Positions 1 through 8,478 of a DNA stretch of 64,000 nucleotides are shown here, piece after piece. The stretch comes from Streptomyces longisporoflavus (GTDB taxonomy: Bacteria; Actinomycetota; Actinomycetes; Streptomycetales; Streptomycetaceae), in contig NZ_BMTR01000024.1 in the NCBI RefSeq assembly GCF_014649775.1, positions 45,465-109,464 on the forward strand, written 5' to 3'. Position 1 is the stretch's first letter; each line of letters opens with the position of its first letter. Both the position numbers and the translations under genes were made by a program. The notes beneath the pieces were generated by a model, which saw nothing but the letters and a program-made list of their open reading frames with translations, made no database searches and was not told where the DNA came from.

Positions 1-1
1 C

Positions 2-889
2 CTCGGGTGTGCGGTGAGCATCAAGCTCGAGACGGCGAACCCGGTCCGCAGCTTCAAGGCACGCGGCACCGAGGTCGTCGCCAGCCTGCTGGCCGACAAC
101 GCCTCGCGAGCCGTGGTGTGCGCGAGCGCGGGCAACCTCGGCCAAGCCCTCGCGTGGTCCGGTCGTGGCCGGGGACTGGACGTCACGGTCGTGGCATCCC
201 GCTTTGCGACTCGGGCCAAGCTTGATCGCATCCGCGCACTGGGCGCCGGGTTGGAGCTGGTCGACGGCGACCACGAGATGGCTCGCGAGCGGGCGGCGGC
301 GATTGCGCGGTACGACGGCATCAGGCTGGTCGAGGACAGCCTGGACATCGAGACCTGCGAGGGCGCGGCGACCATCGGCCTGGAGCTGGTGGACACCGCG
401 CCGTCCTTCGACACCGTCCTGATCGCTCTCGGCGGCGGGGCGCTGGCCACCGGCGTGGGTCATGTGATGAGGGCCTTGGCGCCCGAAGTCGAGGTGATCT
501 GCGTCCAGCCGCTGGGCGCGCCGGCGATGACACACTCATGGCGCCAACGGCGTGTCGTCACCACCGACTCGACCGACACCATCGCTGACGGCGTCGCCGG
601 CCGGCGCCCCATCCCGGCCGTCCTGGACGACCTTCTCCTGGTCGCCGACGACGCCGTCCTGGTCCGGGAGGCGTCGATCACCGCCGGTATGCGGATGCTC
701 CTCGACCACGCCGGTCTCGTCGTCGAACCGTCGGCCGCGCTCGGCATCGCGGCGATCCTCGAAGACCGTGACCGCTTCGCCGGGCGGCACATTGTCACCA
801 TCGTGTGCGGCAGCAACGTCGACGTAGACACCTACCACCAATGGGTCGGCGCGGCTCCCATCCACAGGCTCGGTCATGTCTGTTCGTGA
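2..889 (+). CDS. PLP-dependent threonine/serine ammonia-lyase-like enzyme (5'-truncated by window edge)
   Basis: Fold-type II pyridoxal-phosphate enzyme of the threonine dehydratase group. The reading frame is open to the window edge, and the first visible residues already belong to the catalytic core (KLETANPVRSFKARG), so the true start lies upstream; the GTG at 14 is internal. The Schiff-base lysine is in SFKARG (codon at 56-58), the SAGNLGQALAW stretch matches the substrate-binding loop, and LGGGALATG is the glycine-rich cofactor phosphate loop. About 295 residues are visible, against roughly 310-330 for the family, so only a short N-terminus is missing. Substrate (threonine, serine or hydroxyaspartate) cannot be decided from sequence. 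It overlaps the convergent DUF72 gene tail-to-tail by 16 bp. Confidence 0.85.
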   Translation, partial: LGCAVSIKLETANPVRSFKARGTEVVASLLADNASRAVVCASAGNLGQALAWSGRGRGLDVTVVASRFATRAKLDRIRALGAGLELVDGDHEMARERAAAIARYDGIRLVEDSLDIETCEGAATIGLELVDTAPSFDTVLIALGGGALATGVGHVMRALAPEVEVICVQPLGAPAMTHSWRQRRVVTTDSTDTIADGVAGRRPIPAVLDDLLLVADDAVLVREASITAGMRMLLDHAGLVVEPSAALGIAAILEDRDRFAGRHIVTIVCGSNVDVDTYHQWVGAAPIHRLGHVCS

Positions 890-1734
890 TCTGCGTAGAG
901 CAGGCGGTGCATCTGTTCGGCGGCCCGTGCTGAAGCGTCGCCGCAGCAGTTGTTGAACAGGACGTGGACCCGGTCTGTCTGCCGGGCGAGTTCACGCAGC
1001 CGCGGTAGCCACTGGGCGAGTTCGTCTCGGGTGTACGTGTACCGGAAGCGCTCTTCCTTGCTGCCTCGCCCCCACGACGGGTTGCGCCCGTGGAAACGCA
1101 CCACGGCCAGCCGCTGGGCGGTCACGGGCGCGACGGGCGGCAGGGAGGAGGGCAGGCCCTGGACCATGTCGACGGCGACGGCGCTCATGCCGTGCTCGGC
1201 GAGCAGGGAGCACGTCGAGGCGGCCTGCTGTGCGCGCCACCAGTCGGGGTGCCGGAACTCCACGGCGATGGGCCAGCCGGCCGTGCGCCGCGCGGTCTGC
1301 GCCAGGACCTGTTCGGCACGGGCGCCGGGCTGCAGCCAGGGCGGGAACTGGAACAGTACGCTGCCGAGCCGTCCGGTCTGCCGCAGTGGTTCGACCGCCT
1401 GGGCGAAGCGCGCCCACACGTGGTCGAGTACGCCGCCGTCGCGGGGATCGGCCGGCAGTCCGTCGGGCATGACCGCCTGGCGGGTGGGGTGTCCGGTCAG
1501 CAGGGAGAAGGCTTTGATGTCGAAGGTGAAGCCGTCCGGTGTGCGCTGGGCCCACATGCGGCTGACGCGTTCTTGGGGCAGGGCGTAGTACGAGGCGTCG
1601 GCCTCGACCACCGCGAACCGTTCCGCGTAGTACCGCAGTCGGCCCTCGGCGCTGCGGTGGCCGGTCGGATACCAGCCGCTGCGCATCAGTGCCGGGTCGG
1701 TCCACGAGCAGGTGCCTGTCAGGATGTCGCCCAT
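874..1734 (-). CDS. DUF72 (YecE-like) family protein
   Basis: A 286-residue protein of the DUF72/YecE family, which has a TIM-barrel-like fold and no settled biochemical role. Family landmarks are the N-terminal GDILTGTCSWTDP, YYAERFAVVEADASYY with the typical tyrosines, FTFDIKAFSLLTGH, LFQFPPW, AVEFRHPDWW, VVRFHGRNPSW and the C-terminal VHVLFNNC segment. The ATG at 1734 is chosen because homology begins there; about 96 further codons are open upstream but look non-coding and only a weak GGA lies before the ATG. The last 16 bp overlap the convergent ammonia-lyase gene. Nothing nearby suggests a pathway. Confidence 0.88.
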   Translation of the reverse strand: MGDILTGTCSWTDPALMRSGWYPTGHRSAEGRLRYYAERFAVVEADASYYALPQERVSRMWAQRTPDGFTFDIKAFSLLTGHPTRQAVMPDGLPADPRDGGVLDHVWARFAQAVEPLRQTGRLGSVLFQFPPWLQPGARAEQVLAQTARRTAGWPIAVEFRHPDWWRAQQAASTCSLLAEHGMSAVAVDMVQGLPSSLPPVAPVTAQRLAVVRFHGRNPSWGRGSKEERFRYTYTRDELAQWLPRLRELARQTDRVHVLFNNCCGDASARAAEQMHRLLYADHEQT

Positions 1735-1879
1735 GGGGATCCGGTACCCGCGAGACGCGAGTCTGATCGTGGGATCGCGCGCCGCGGTGGCCGGCACGGC
1801 CTCGATCGGGTAGTCGGTGGCGCCCGGGCGGGTCCTGCGGCAAAGTGTCACCCCTGGCAGCGGTCTCAGGAGGTGTCGT

Positions 1880-2332
1880 ATGTCCCGAATCGTGGCGTCG
1901 CACGAGCTGAAAGTGGTCGTGGACCACCGGCTGTTCGGCCTGGTCGACGAGGAGGGGCAGGACGGGGAACGGCCGGCGTCACCGCGGTCGGTGGGCAGTT
2001 TCGTCAGCTCCAACGCCACCATGCTCTACATCGGGTCGGACGAGGACATTCTGAACGCGCGGTTGCGCCTGGAGGCCTGGGACGGTCCGGCGGCCCTGGC
2101 GGAGGAGTGGCCGTCGACGGAACTCGTGTCGCTTGACCTGCCCTCGGGCCGGTTCCTGGTGGACGAGATCGCGGCCGGGGGCAAGTCGGACGTCTTCAGG
2201 CTCCCGCATGCCGGCAAGTGGCGGGCACGGGTGGCGTGGCGGGAGAACGACCCTGCCCCGGACGGTGGGTTCGCCGAGCCGGGCGGCTGGGCCCTGGTCC
2301 AGTTCTGGCCGGACGCGGACCGAGCGGACTGA
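1880..2332 (+). CDS. Hypothetical protein, 150 aa
   Basis: Not recognised. A strong ribosome binding site (AGGAGGT, 1868-1874) sits 5 nt before the ATG at 1880, which fixes the start. The product is an acidic soluble protein with no signal peptide, membrane segment or cysteine cluster. It opens with SRIVASHELKVVVDHRLFGLVD and contains hydrophobic beta-like stretches (FVSSNATMLYIGS, GRFLVDEIAAG, WALVQFWPD), suggesting a small beta-rich domain. It is transcribed divergently from the DUF72 gene 146 bp away. The 3' end and the following bases carry a degenerate CGGACTGAAC repeat before a terminator hairpin. Confidence 0.7.
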   Translation: MSRIVASHELKVVVDHRLFGLVDEEGQDGERPASPRSVGSFVSSNATMLYIGSDEDILNARLRLEAWDGPAALAEEWPSTELVSLDLPSGRFLVDEIAAGGKSDVFRLPHAGKWRARVAWRENDPAPDGGFAEPGGWALVQFWPDADRAD

Positions 2333-2369
2333 ACAGACGGAGCGGGCTGAACGGACTGAACGGGTACGT

Positions 2370-2403
2370 GTGTGGGGCCCGGCCTGTCGGCCGGACCCCA
2401 CAC
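2370..2403. terminator. Bidirectional terminator hairpin
   Basis: GTGTGGGG (2370-2377) and CCCCACAC (2396-2403) form an 8-bp outer stem. CCGGCC (2379-2384) and GGCCGG (2389-2394) form an inner stem around a TGTC loop, with a single C/A mismatch between them. It lies between two convergent genes, 37 bp after the stop at 2332 and 50 bp after the opposing stop at 2453. There is no T-tract, as is common in Streptomyces. Confidence 0.75.
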
Positions 2404-2452
2404 GAGCGGTACTCAGAAGCGGATTGGTTCCCTCGGCGGGGAGCTCGGCCGC

Positions 2453-3922
2453 TCAGCGAATGGGTATGTAGAACGCGTCCTGATCGAGCAGCCGGTCGAC
2501 GTCGTACCAGCGGCCGAGGCGGCGCCCGGCCTCCTGGTTGACCTCGCTGTTGACCCAGCGCGCCGAGTAGTGGCGCTCATACTGGGCGCCGCCGTAGGGC
2601 TCGTCGGGGAACAGGTGCCGTCCCGCGCCCTCATAGGTCGAGGCCATGGGGTATTCGTCGCAGTCGTATGGTCCCTGGTTCACCGGCAGGGTCGCCTTGA
2701 GGTCCTGCATCGCTTTGGTGGCGCAGAAGTTGCGGACGATGCGCCGGTTCTCGTCGTACCGGAAGCTCTGCTTTTCGCCCTTGGCCTGTGCGAGCCGGTG
2801 TATGGGGTCGCCGGGTGTGCCGCCGGCCAGGTGCTTGTCGGTCTGGGTGGGCATCGTGGCCCCCGGGTTGGCCCTTGCCTCTTCCAGGTGGGTGGCGACG
2901 CCGCCGACGGCCGCGTCGGACTTCGTGTACGACATGCCGGGCACCGCCCGGTCGAACACGGAGCCGAGCTTGTGCGACTGCAGGTACCACGCCGAGTCGA
3001 ACCGCATGCCCCCTTCGGGACCCTCGGTGTCGATGAACTGGAAGTACCACGGCAGATCAAACTCGTACTCGATGTGGAACACGCCGGTGGCGATCTGTTC
3101 GCCCCACAACGGGTCCGAGCTGACCGCCTGGGAAGCGATGTCGAAGTACGCCTCGTTGTTCACGCGCCACTCATTGATGGACTTTTCGGTTTCCTCGTTC
3201 TCGTGTGCGTAGCAGGCGTGCTCGTCGTTGTGGTTGGGCTCATCGTCCTTGTAGTCGCCCTCGCACTCCATGGCGGCGCTCATGTCCGCTCCGGAGCCGG
3301 CGAACGGGCCGGTGGTGACGATGTTCTCCACCTTGAGCCGGAAGTCGGCCCAGCGGAAGTTGGGGTGATCCTCGTGACCGCCGACCTTGCCGTAGCCGAT
3401 CAGCGTGTTCGACGAGGAGTAGGTGCCGGCAAGCCGGCATCGCGGAGGGAAGAGCCCGCATTCGAAGGCCGGCATGAACACCAGGTGCTTCTGGCAGTAC
3501 GAGTAGCGGTTCTTGATCCACCCGGCGTCCTGTGACGCGGCACCGGAGTTGGTGTCGCACTCGTCCCAGTTGGTGTAGTCGTAGATGTCGTCCGGGATGC
3601 GGCCGCTCGGGAACCGTGAGGAGTCCACCACGTAGCTCGCCGGATCTGCCGCGAGGGCTGACTTCTTCGTCATCTTCGAGGGGCCGTTGGAGGTCGACGG
3701 CTTGATGCCCAGCCGGTCCAGATCGCCGTGTTTCTTCACTTCCTCGACGAGTTTCTCCGGTTCGGCGATGAGTGCCGGGTCGGAGATGACGTACGGGGTG
3801 ATCTTGTAGGTGGTCTTTTTGTCTTCCTGCTGGCTCTGTGCCGGGGCCGGTACGGCGCCGACCAGCAACAGAGCCGCGGCGGCCAGACCTGTGACGGCCG
3901 CCTTGATGCGTAACGATCTCAC
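2453..3922 (-). CDS. Secreted protein with C-terminal NucA/NucB-type nuclease domain
   Basis: A 489-residue exported protein. Residues 1-28 form a Sec signal peptide (MRSLRIKAA, a long Ala/Leu core, then APAQS). The last ~75 residues carry the signature of NucA/NucB deoxyribonucleases: CDEYPMASTYEGAG (near 420), then ARWVNSEVNQEAGRRLGRWY and a final DAFYIPI strand. In that family the Asp/Glu residues of the DEYPxAS motif help form the active site. The preceding ~390 residues are not recognised; they are rich in Cys, Trp and Tyr (for example CDTNSG, YCQKHLVFMPAFECG, AMECEGDY), which suggests a disulphide-stabilised extracellular module. NucA/NucB alone is about 110-150 residues, so this is an unusual large architecture. 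A secreted nutritional or competitive DNase is the likeliest role. Confidence 0.75.
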   Translation of the reverse strand: MRSLRIKAAVTGLAAAALLLVGAVPAPAQSQQEDKKTTYKITPYVISDPALIAEPEKLVEEVKKHGDLDRLGIKPSTSNGPSKMTKKSALAADPASYVVDSSRFPSGRIPDDIYDYTNWDECDTNSGAASQDAGWIKNRYSYCQKHLVFMPAFECGLFPPRCRLAGTYSSSNTLIGYGKVGGHEDHPNFRWADFRLKVENIVTTGPFAGSGADMSAAMECEGDYKDDEPNHNDEHACYAHENEETEKSINEWRVNNEAYFDIASQAVSSDPLWGEQIATGVFHIEYEFDLPWYFQFIDTEGPEGGMRFDSAWYLQSHKLGSVFDRAVPGMSYTKSDAAVGGVATHLEEARANPGATMPTQTDKHLAGGTPGDPIHRLAQAKGEKQSFRYDENRRIVRNFCATKAMQDLKATLPVNQGPYDCDEYPMASTYEGAGRHLFPDEPYGGAQYERHYSARWVNSEVNQEAGRRLGRWYDVDRLLDQDAFYIPIR

Positions 3923-4133
3923 CGTGCTGTTCCCCCTATGCGATGCAGTAGACGTGCGTCACGTCATTGCAAACCCAAGGGATGGTCGTGTACAGGTCAA
4001 GAAACGCCAACATTCGGGCACGCCGGCCGCCCTGGAAGCCAGCTCAACGTCTTTCGTGCTGGGTGCCCGAGTGTCCGAAAGGGAGGGTCTGTTGAAGATT
4101 CACAGAGCTGCCGCCCCCTCCGCCGCGCGGAAC

Positions 4134-7100
4134 TCAGTCGCGCGGGAGCAGCCGTACCGTGACGATCTGGAACGGGCGCAAGGCGAGGGCCACCCCGTCG
4201 GCGGTGACGGCCGGTTCGGGTTCGTCCGCGAGGGGGCGTTCGAGAAGGTCGGTCATGGTGGCGGAGGCCAGGGGAAATCCCGCGCGCAAGGTCGCCTTGG
4301 CGCGGCCGCCGAGCGATTCGTAGAGACGCACGATCACGTCACCCGAGCCGTCGTCCGCGAGCTTGACCGCCTCGATCACGACACCGGCGTGGTCGACACC
4401 GACCAAGGGGGCCACGACGGCCGTGCCGGCGACGGCGCGTTCGGCAAGGTTGAAGCCGTAGCCCTCGCGGACGGCGTCGCCGATGTCCGCGCCGATCACC
4501 AGGCCGTAACGGAACCGGTGTTCGCCCTGGTCGGCTTCCGGGTCGGGGAAGAGGGGGGCGCGCAGCAGCGAGAGCCTGGCCGTGGTGGTCGTACCCCCGT
4601 CGGGCCGCACGTCGTGGGTGACGTCGTGGCCGTAGGTGGAGTCGTTGACCAGGGCCGTTCCCCAGCCAGGCTCGGCGAGGTGCAGGAAGCGGTGGGCGCA
4701 GATCTCGAAGCGGGCCGCGTCCCAACTGGTATTGGAGTGAGTGGGTCGTTGGACGTGGCCGAAGGGGATCTCGCCGGTGGAGTGGCCGGCGCGGAGGTCG
4801 AAGGGGAACGCGGCCTTGAGGATCTTCTCTCGCTCCCGCCAGTCGACGGTGGTGTCGATGTCGAGTCGGCGGGCCCCCTCGCCCAGTGACAGCCGTTGGC
4901 GGATGCGGGACCGGTTGACGATGCGTACGACCTCGATGGCGTCGCCGTCGGCGCTGACTTCGTCGGCCCGGGTGAGGTCGTGGACGGTGTTGCGGTAGAA
5001 CGCGTCGACGTCCCAGGCGTCCCATTGGTTGGGGAAATCCTGGTGGAGCTGGAGGAGGTTGCCCAACGTGCCGGGGGCGAGTGCTTCGCGCCCGGCGGTC
5101 AGATCGTACGCGGAGGTGATCAGTCCACGGGCGTCGACCGTGATCCGCACGAGGCCGTTGTCCAGGACGAGACTGCCGTCGCGGCCTGCTCGTACGGGCG
5201 TCGCACGGGGCGCCGTGTTCCGGGGTGCGGCGCCGAGGGCGGGCACACCCGCGCGGCTGTGCGGGGCGGCGTTGAAGATGACTTCGCCGCCGTCGGTGGC
5301 CGGCGGGCCGGCCAGGGCTCGTTGGGCAGCGTCGATGATGGCGTTCAGCTCGCGGGCGGCCTCCTGGTGGGCCTCTTCCGTCTCCCGGTGTACCCAGGCG
5401 ATGGAGGAGCCGGGCAGGATGTCGTGGAACTGGTGGAGCAGAACGGTCTTCCAGATGCGGTCGAGTGCGGCGTACGGGTACGGCTCACCAATACGCACCG
5501 CCGCGGTGGCGGACCACAACTCCGCCTCGCGCAGCAGGTGTTCGCAGCGCCGGTTGCCCTGTTTGGTGGCGAGCTGGCTGGTGAGGGTGCCCCGGTGGAG
5601 TTCCAGGTAGAGCTCGCCGACCCATACCGGCGCGTCGGCGTACTCCTGCTGTGCCTTGGTGAAGAAGTCGGCGGGGCCCTCCATCTCGACCTTCGCCGAG
5701 CCCTCGAGGTCCGCGAGCCGGTCGGCGCGTGCCAGCATCTCGCGGGTGGGCCCGCCTCCGCCGTCGCCGTAGCCGAAGGGCACCAGGGAGCGGTTGGCTG
5801 CTCCCTTGTCGCGGAAGTTGCGTTCGGTGTGGCCGATGTCGGCGCCGGAGAGGTCGCCGTTGTAGGAGTCGACGGGCGGGAAGTGGCTGAAGACGCGGGA
5901 GCCGTCGATGCCCTCCCACCAGAAGGTGTGGTGCGGGAACGCGTTGGTGGTGTTCCAGGAGATCTTCTGCGTCAGGAACCAGTCGATGCCGGCGAGTTTC
6001 ATGAGCTGGGGCAGTGCGGCGTTGTAGCCGAAGGTGTCCGGCAGCCACATGTCGCGCGTCTCGACGCCGAATTCCTCCAGGTAGAACCGCTTGCCGTGGA
6101 CGAACTGGCGGACCAGGGACTCGCCGCCGGAGAGGTTGGTGTCGGGCTCGACCCACAGGCTGCCGGTCGGCAGGAACTGCCCGGTCGCCACCTTCTGCCG
6201 CACCCGGGCGTACACCTCGGGGCGCAGTTCCTTGAGCCAGGCCAGTTGCTGGGCCTGGGACATGACGAACCGGAAGTCGGGGTGGTCGTCCATCAGGGCG
6301 GTCACGTTCGATACGGTGCGGGCCGCCTTGCGGACGGTTTCCCGTACCGGCCACAGCCAGGCCGTGTCGATGTGCGCGTGGCCGACGGCCGAGATGCGGT
6401 GGGCGCTCGCGTGCGCGGGCGCGGAGAGTGCGGGGGACAGCAGGGTCCTCGCCTCTCCTGCGGTGCCGCTGATGTCCTGGAGGTCGATCGCATCGAGAGC
6501 CCTGCTCACCGTGGTGCGGATCTGGCTGCGGCGGGTGGAGTCCTCGGGAAGCTGGTGCATGAGCCCGGACAGCACGTCGAGGTCCTGGACGAGTTCCCAG
6601 ACGGTCTCGTCGAAGACGGCGAGATCCATGCGGGTGAGCCGGTACAGCGGTTCGCCCACGGGCCCGGCGGGGTTGTCGGAGCGCAGCCAGGAGGCGACGT
6701 CGCCCGCACGGGTGGGGACGAAGGGGTCGCCGGCGGCGGAGTCGAAGATCAGCGGGTTGGCGGCGGCCTCGATGTGGAACTCGAAGTCCTCGCCGCCCAG
6801 GGCTCGTTCGGCTATCAGGAGCCAGGAGTTGCGCGGGTTGAGGGCCTTCACCGGTGTGCCGTCCGCCCGGTAGACGAGTCCTTCGGCGGAGAACCCGGGC
6901 TGGGTGGTGCCGAAGCCGAGGTCGAGCACCGCCTCGACCCGTTCCCCGGCCCAGTCCGCGGGGATGGTGCCGCGGATCCTGAACCAGCTGGTGGACCAGG
7001 CCGGCCCCCAGTGCGCGCCGGTGTCGATCGGCTTGTAGGGCCCGGCGATCCCTTCGCTCACCGGCAGGGGTTCGCCCGGGATGTGATGGGCGCTCACCTC

Positions 7101-7193
7101 AAGTGGGACGGAGCGGGCGTGGACTGCGGGCCTGAGGCGCTGGTCGAGTACCCGAGCGAGTCGGCGTTCGGTCAGCGTACGGTCGTCGTGCAT
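4134..7193 (-). CDS. GH38 alpha-mannosidase (cytoplasmic)
   Basis: A 1019-residue glycoside hydrolase family 38 alpha-mannosidase that releases mannose from alpha-mannosides. The N-terminal ~250 residues are the beta-rich domain typical of bacterial and vacuolar-type GH38. The catalytic domain opens with VGHAHIDTAWLWPVRET near 270 (zinc-binding H and D), and the nucleophile Asp lies in WLPDTFGYNAALPQ near 385. The WFLTQKISWNTTNAFPHHTFWWEG segment is also typical. The C-terminal half is the GH38 beta-sandwich region. No signal peptide is present, so it should act on imported oligosaccharides. It is the last gene of the leftward mannoside arm, 107 bp after the LacI regulator. Length is usual for the family. 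Confidence 0.93.
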   Translation of the reverse strand: MHDDRTLTERRLARVLDQRLRPAVHARSVPLEVSAHHIPGEPLPVSEGIAGPYKPIDTGAHWGPAWSTSWFRIRGTIPADWAGERVEAVLDLGFGTTQPGFSAEGLVYRADGTPVKALNPRNSWLLIAERALGGEDFEFHIEAAANPLIFDSAAGDPFVPTRAGDVASWLRSDNPAGPVGEPLYRLTRMDLAVFDETVWELVQDLDVLSGLMHQLPEDSTRRSQIRTTVSRALDAIDLQDISGTAGEARTLLSPALSAPAHASAHRISAVGHAHIDTAWLWPVRETVRKAARTVSNVTALMDDHPDFRFVMSQAQQLAWLKELRPEVYARVRQKVATGQFLPTGSLWVEPDTNLSGGESLVRQFVHGKRFYLEEFGVETRDMWLPDTFGYNAALPQLMKLAGIDWFLTQKISWNTTNAFPHHTFWWEGIDGSRVFSHFPPVDSYNGDLSGADIGHTERNFRDKGAANRSLVPFGYGDGGGGPTREMLARADRLADLEGSAKVEMEGPADFFTKAQQEYADAPVWVGELYLELHRGTLTSQLATKQGNRRCEHLLREAELWSATAAVRIGEPYPYAALDRIWKTVLLHQFHDILPGSSIAWVHRETEEAHQEAARELNAIIDAAQRALAGPPATDGGEVIFNAAPHSRAGVPALGAAPRNTAPRATPVRAGRDGSLVLDNGLVRITVDARGLITSAYDLTAGREALAPGTLGNLLQLHQDFPNQWDAWDVDAFYRNTVHDLTRADEVSADGDAIEVVRIVNRSRIRQRLSLGEGARRLDIDTTVDWREREKILKAAFPFDLRAGHSTGEIPFGHVQRPTHSNTSWDAARFEICAHRFLHLAEPGWGTALVNDSTYGHDVTHDVRPDGGTTTTARLSLLRAPLFPDPEADQGEHRFRYGLVIGADIGDAVREGYGFNLAERAVAGTAVVAPLVGVDHAGVVIEAVKLADDGSGDVIVRLYESLGGRAKATLRAGFPLASATMTDLLERPLADEPEPAVTADGVALALRPFQIVTVRLLPRD

Positions 7194-7300
7194 GGTGACT
7201 CCGTCGAGGATTCCGCGCGCGGGGGCGGCAGGTCTGTCCGCCGGGCCGGCGGACGGCTCGGTGAGCGTCGGCGGGCCCGGAGGAGCGGATGGCAGCAGTT

Positions 7301-8329
7301 TTAGGTGAGGTCGGCGCCGTATCGGATGACTTCGATGGGGACCACCGAACGTCGTACGGGCAGCGGGGTGCCGGGACCCGCGTTGATGCGGTCGACGAGC
7401 ATCTGGCCGGCTCTGCGCCCGATCTCGTCGGCGTCGTAGGAGGCGAGCGTCAGCGGGAGTCCGAGGACGTCCGCGAGGTCGAAATCGTCGAATCCGGCCA
7501 GGGACACCGGGGCGCCGAGGGTGCGGACGGCCCGGATGGCGCCGTGGGTGAGACGGTTGTTGGTGCAGAAGAGGGCGGTGGGGGCGTCCGGCTCGCTCAG
7601 CAGGGCGACGGCGGCGCGTTCGGCCGTGGCAACGTCGGACAGTCCGCGGCGGATGTGGCGCTCGTCCGGTTCCAGGCCGGCTTCCTCGTGGGCGGCCCAG
7701 TAGCCGCGGAACCGTTCGGCGCCGGTGTAGAGCGCCGGCGGGTTGCCGAGGAAACCGATGCGCCGGTGGCCGTCCTCGATGAGCCGGCCGGTGGCCGCTT
7801 CGGCTCCGCCGAAGTCGTCCACCAGGACGCAGTCGGCTTCCAGTCCCGCCGGCGGCCGCGAGGCCAGGACGAGGGGCATGCCGCGCAGGGCCGCCGGTGT
7901 CAGGTGTCGGTGGATGCCGCTCGCGGGCACGACGATCATTCCGTCGACCTGGCTGGCGGCGAGGTCCTCCACCAGGCCGCGCTCCCGGTCGGCCTGTTCG
8001 GCGGTGTTGCCGAGCAGGACGCGCAGGCCGTGTGCGTAGGCCACCTCCTGGACGCCGAGCGCCAGGCGGGAGTAGAAGGGGTTGGACAGGTTGGTGACGA
8101 GCAGACCGATCATCCCGCTGCCGCCGACCCGCAGACGTCGAGCGGTTTCGTTGCGCCGGTAGCCGAGTGCGTCGACGGCGCTCAGCACCCGCCTTCTGGT
8201 CGCCTCGGTGACCCGGGGGTCGTCTTTGAGTACCCGCGAGACGGTCATCGCACTGACCCCGGCACGGGCGGCGACGTCGCGCATCGTCGGCGCGGCGGCG
8301 GCGGCGTCGGTCGGTCGTTGCTGCGCCAC
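7301..8329 (-). CDS. LacI-family regulator of the mannoside locus
   Basis: A 342-residue LacI/GalR repressor. The DNA-binding helix-turn-helix is MRDVAARAGVSAMTVSRVLK, followed by the hinge GYRRNETARRL and a periplasmic-binding-protein-like sensor domain (MIGLLVTNLSNPFYSRL, RIGFLGNPPALYTGAERF, PTALFCTNNRLTHGAIRA). The GTG start at 8329 is preferred because GAAGGAAGGA sits 7 nt upstream; the ATG at 8284 is an internal alternative. A TACAAT hexamer at 8405-8400 may be its own -10 box, without a convincing -35. It lies between the ROK kinase and the GH38 gene, and is the obvious candidate to bind the paired palindromes at 11227-11356. The effector is probably mannose or a mannoside, by inference. 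Confidence 0.9.
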   Translation of the reverse strand: MAQQRPTDAAAAAPTMRDVAARAGVSAMTVSRVLKDDPRVTEATRRRVLSAVDALGYRRNETARRLRVGGSGMIGLLVTNLSNPFYSRLALGVQEVAYAHGLRVLLGNTAEQADRERGLVEDLAASQVDGMIVVPASGIHRHLTPAALRGMPLVLASRPPAGLEADCVLVDDFGGAEAATGRLIEDGHRRIGFLGNPPALYTGAERFRGYWAAHEEAGLEPDERHIRRGLSDVATAERAAVALLSEPDAPTALFCTNNRLTHGAIRAVRTLGAPVSLAGFDDFDLADVLGLPLTLASYDADEIGRRAGQMLVDRINAGPGTPLPVRRSVVPIEVIRYGADLT

Positions 8330-8478
8330 GGCCGGTCCTTCCTTCGTGCCGTCAGGGGGGCTGCGCCGACGGTGGGTTGCCGGAGCCGCGGGCGCCGCCA
8401 TTGTAGAGAGTGTCCGGCCATCGGCGGCGTCCGACCCGGCGGGTGGATGCTGCGGCCCGCCTTCGCGGGTCGTGAGGG

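Noticed and set aside
2325..2360. Degenerate CGGACTGAAC repeats after the 1880-2332 gene
   Set aside because: Too short and irregular to be CRISPR or iterons; no spacers of constant length.
4896..7304. 802-codon plus-strand frame opposite the first GH38
   Set aside because: Antisense shadow of the alpha-mannosidase gene, Gly/Val/Glu-rich with no motif.
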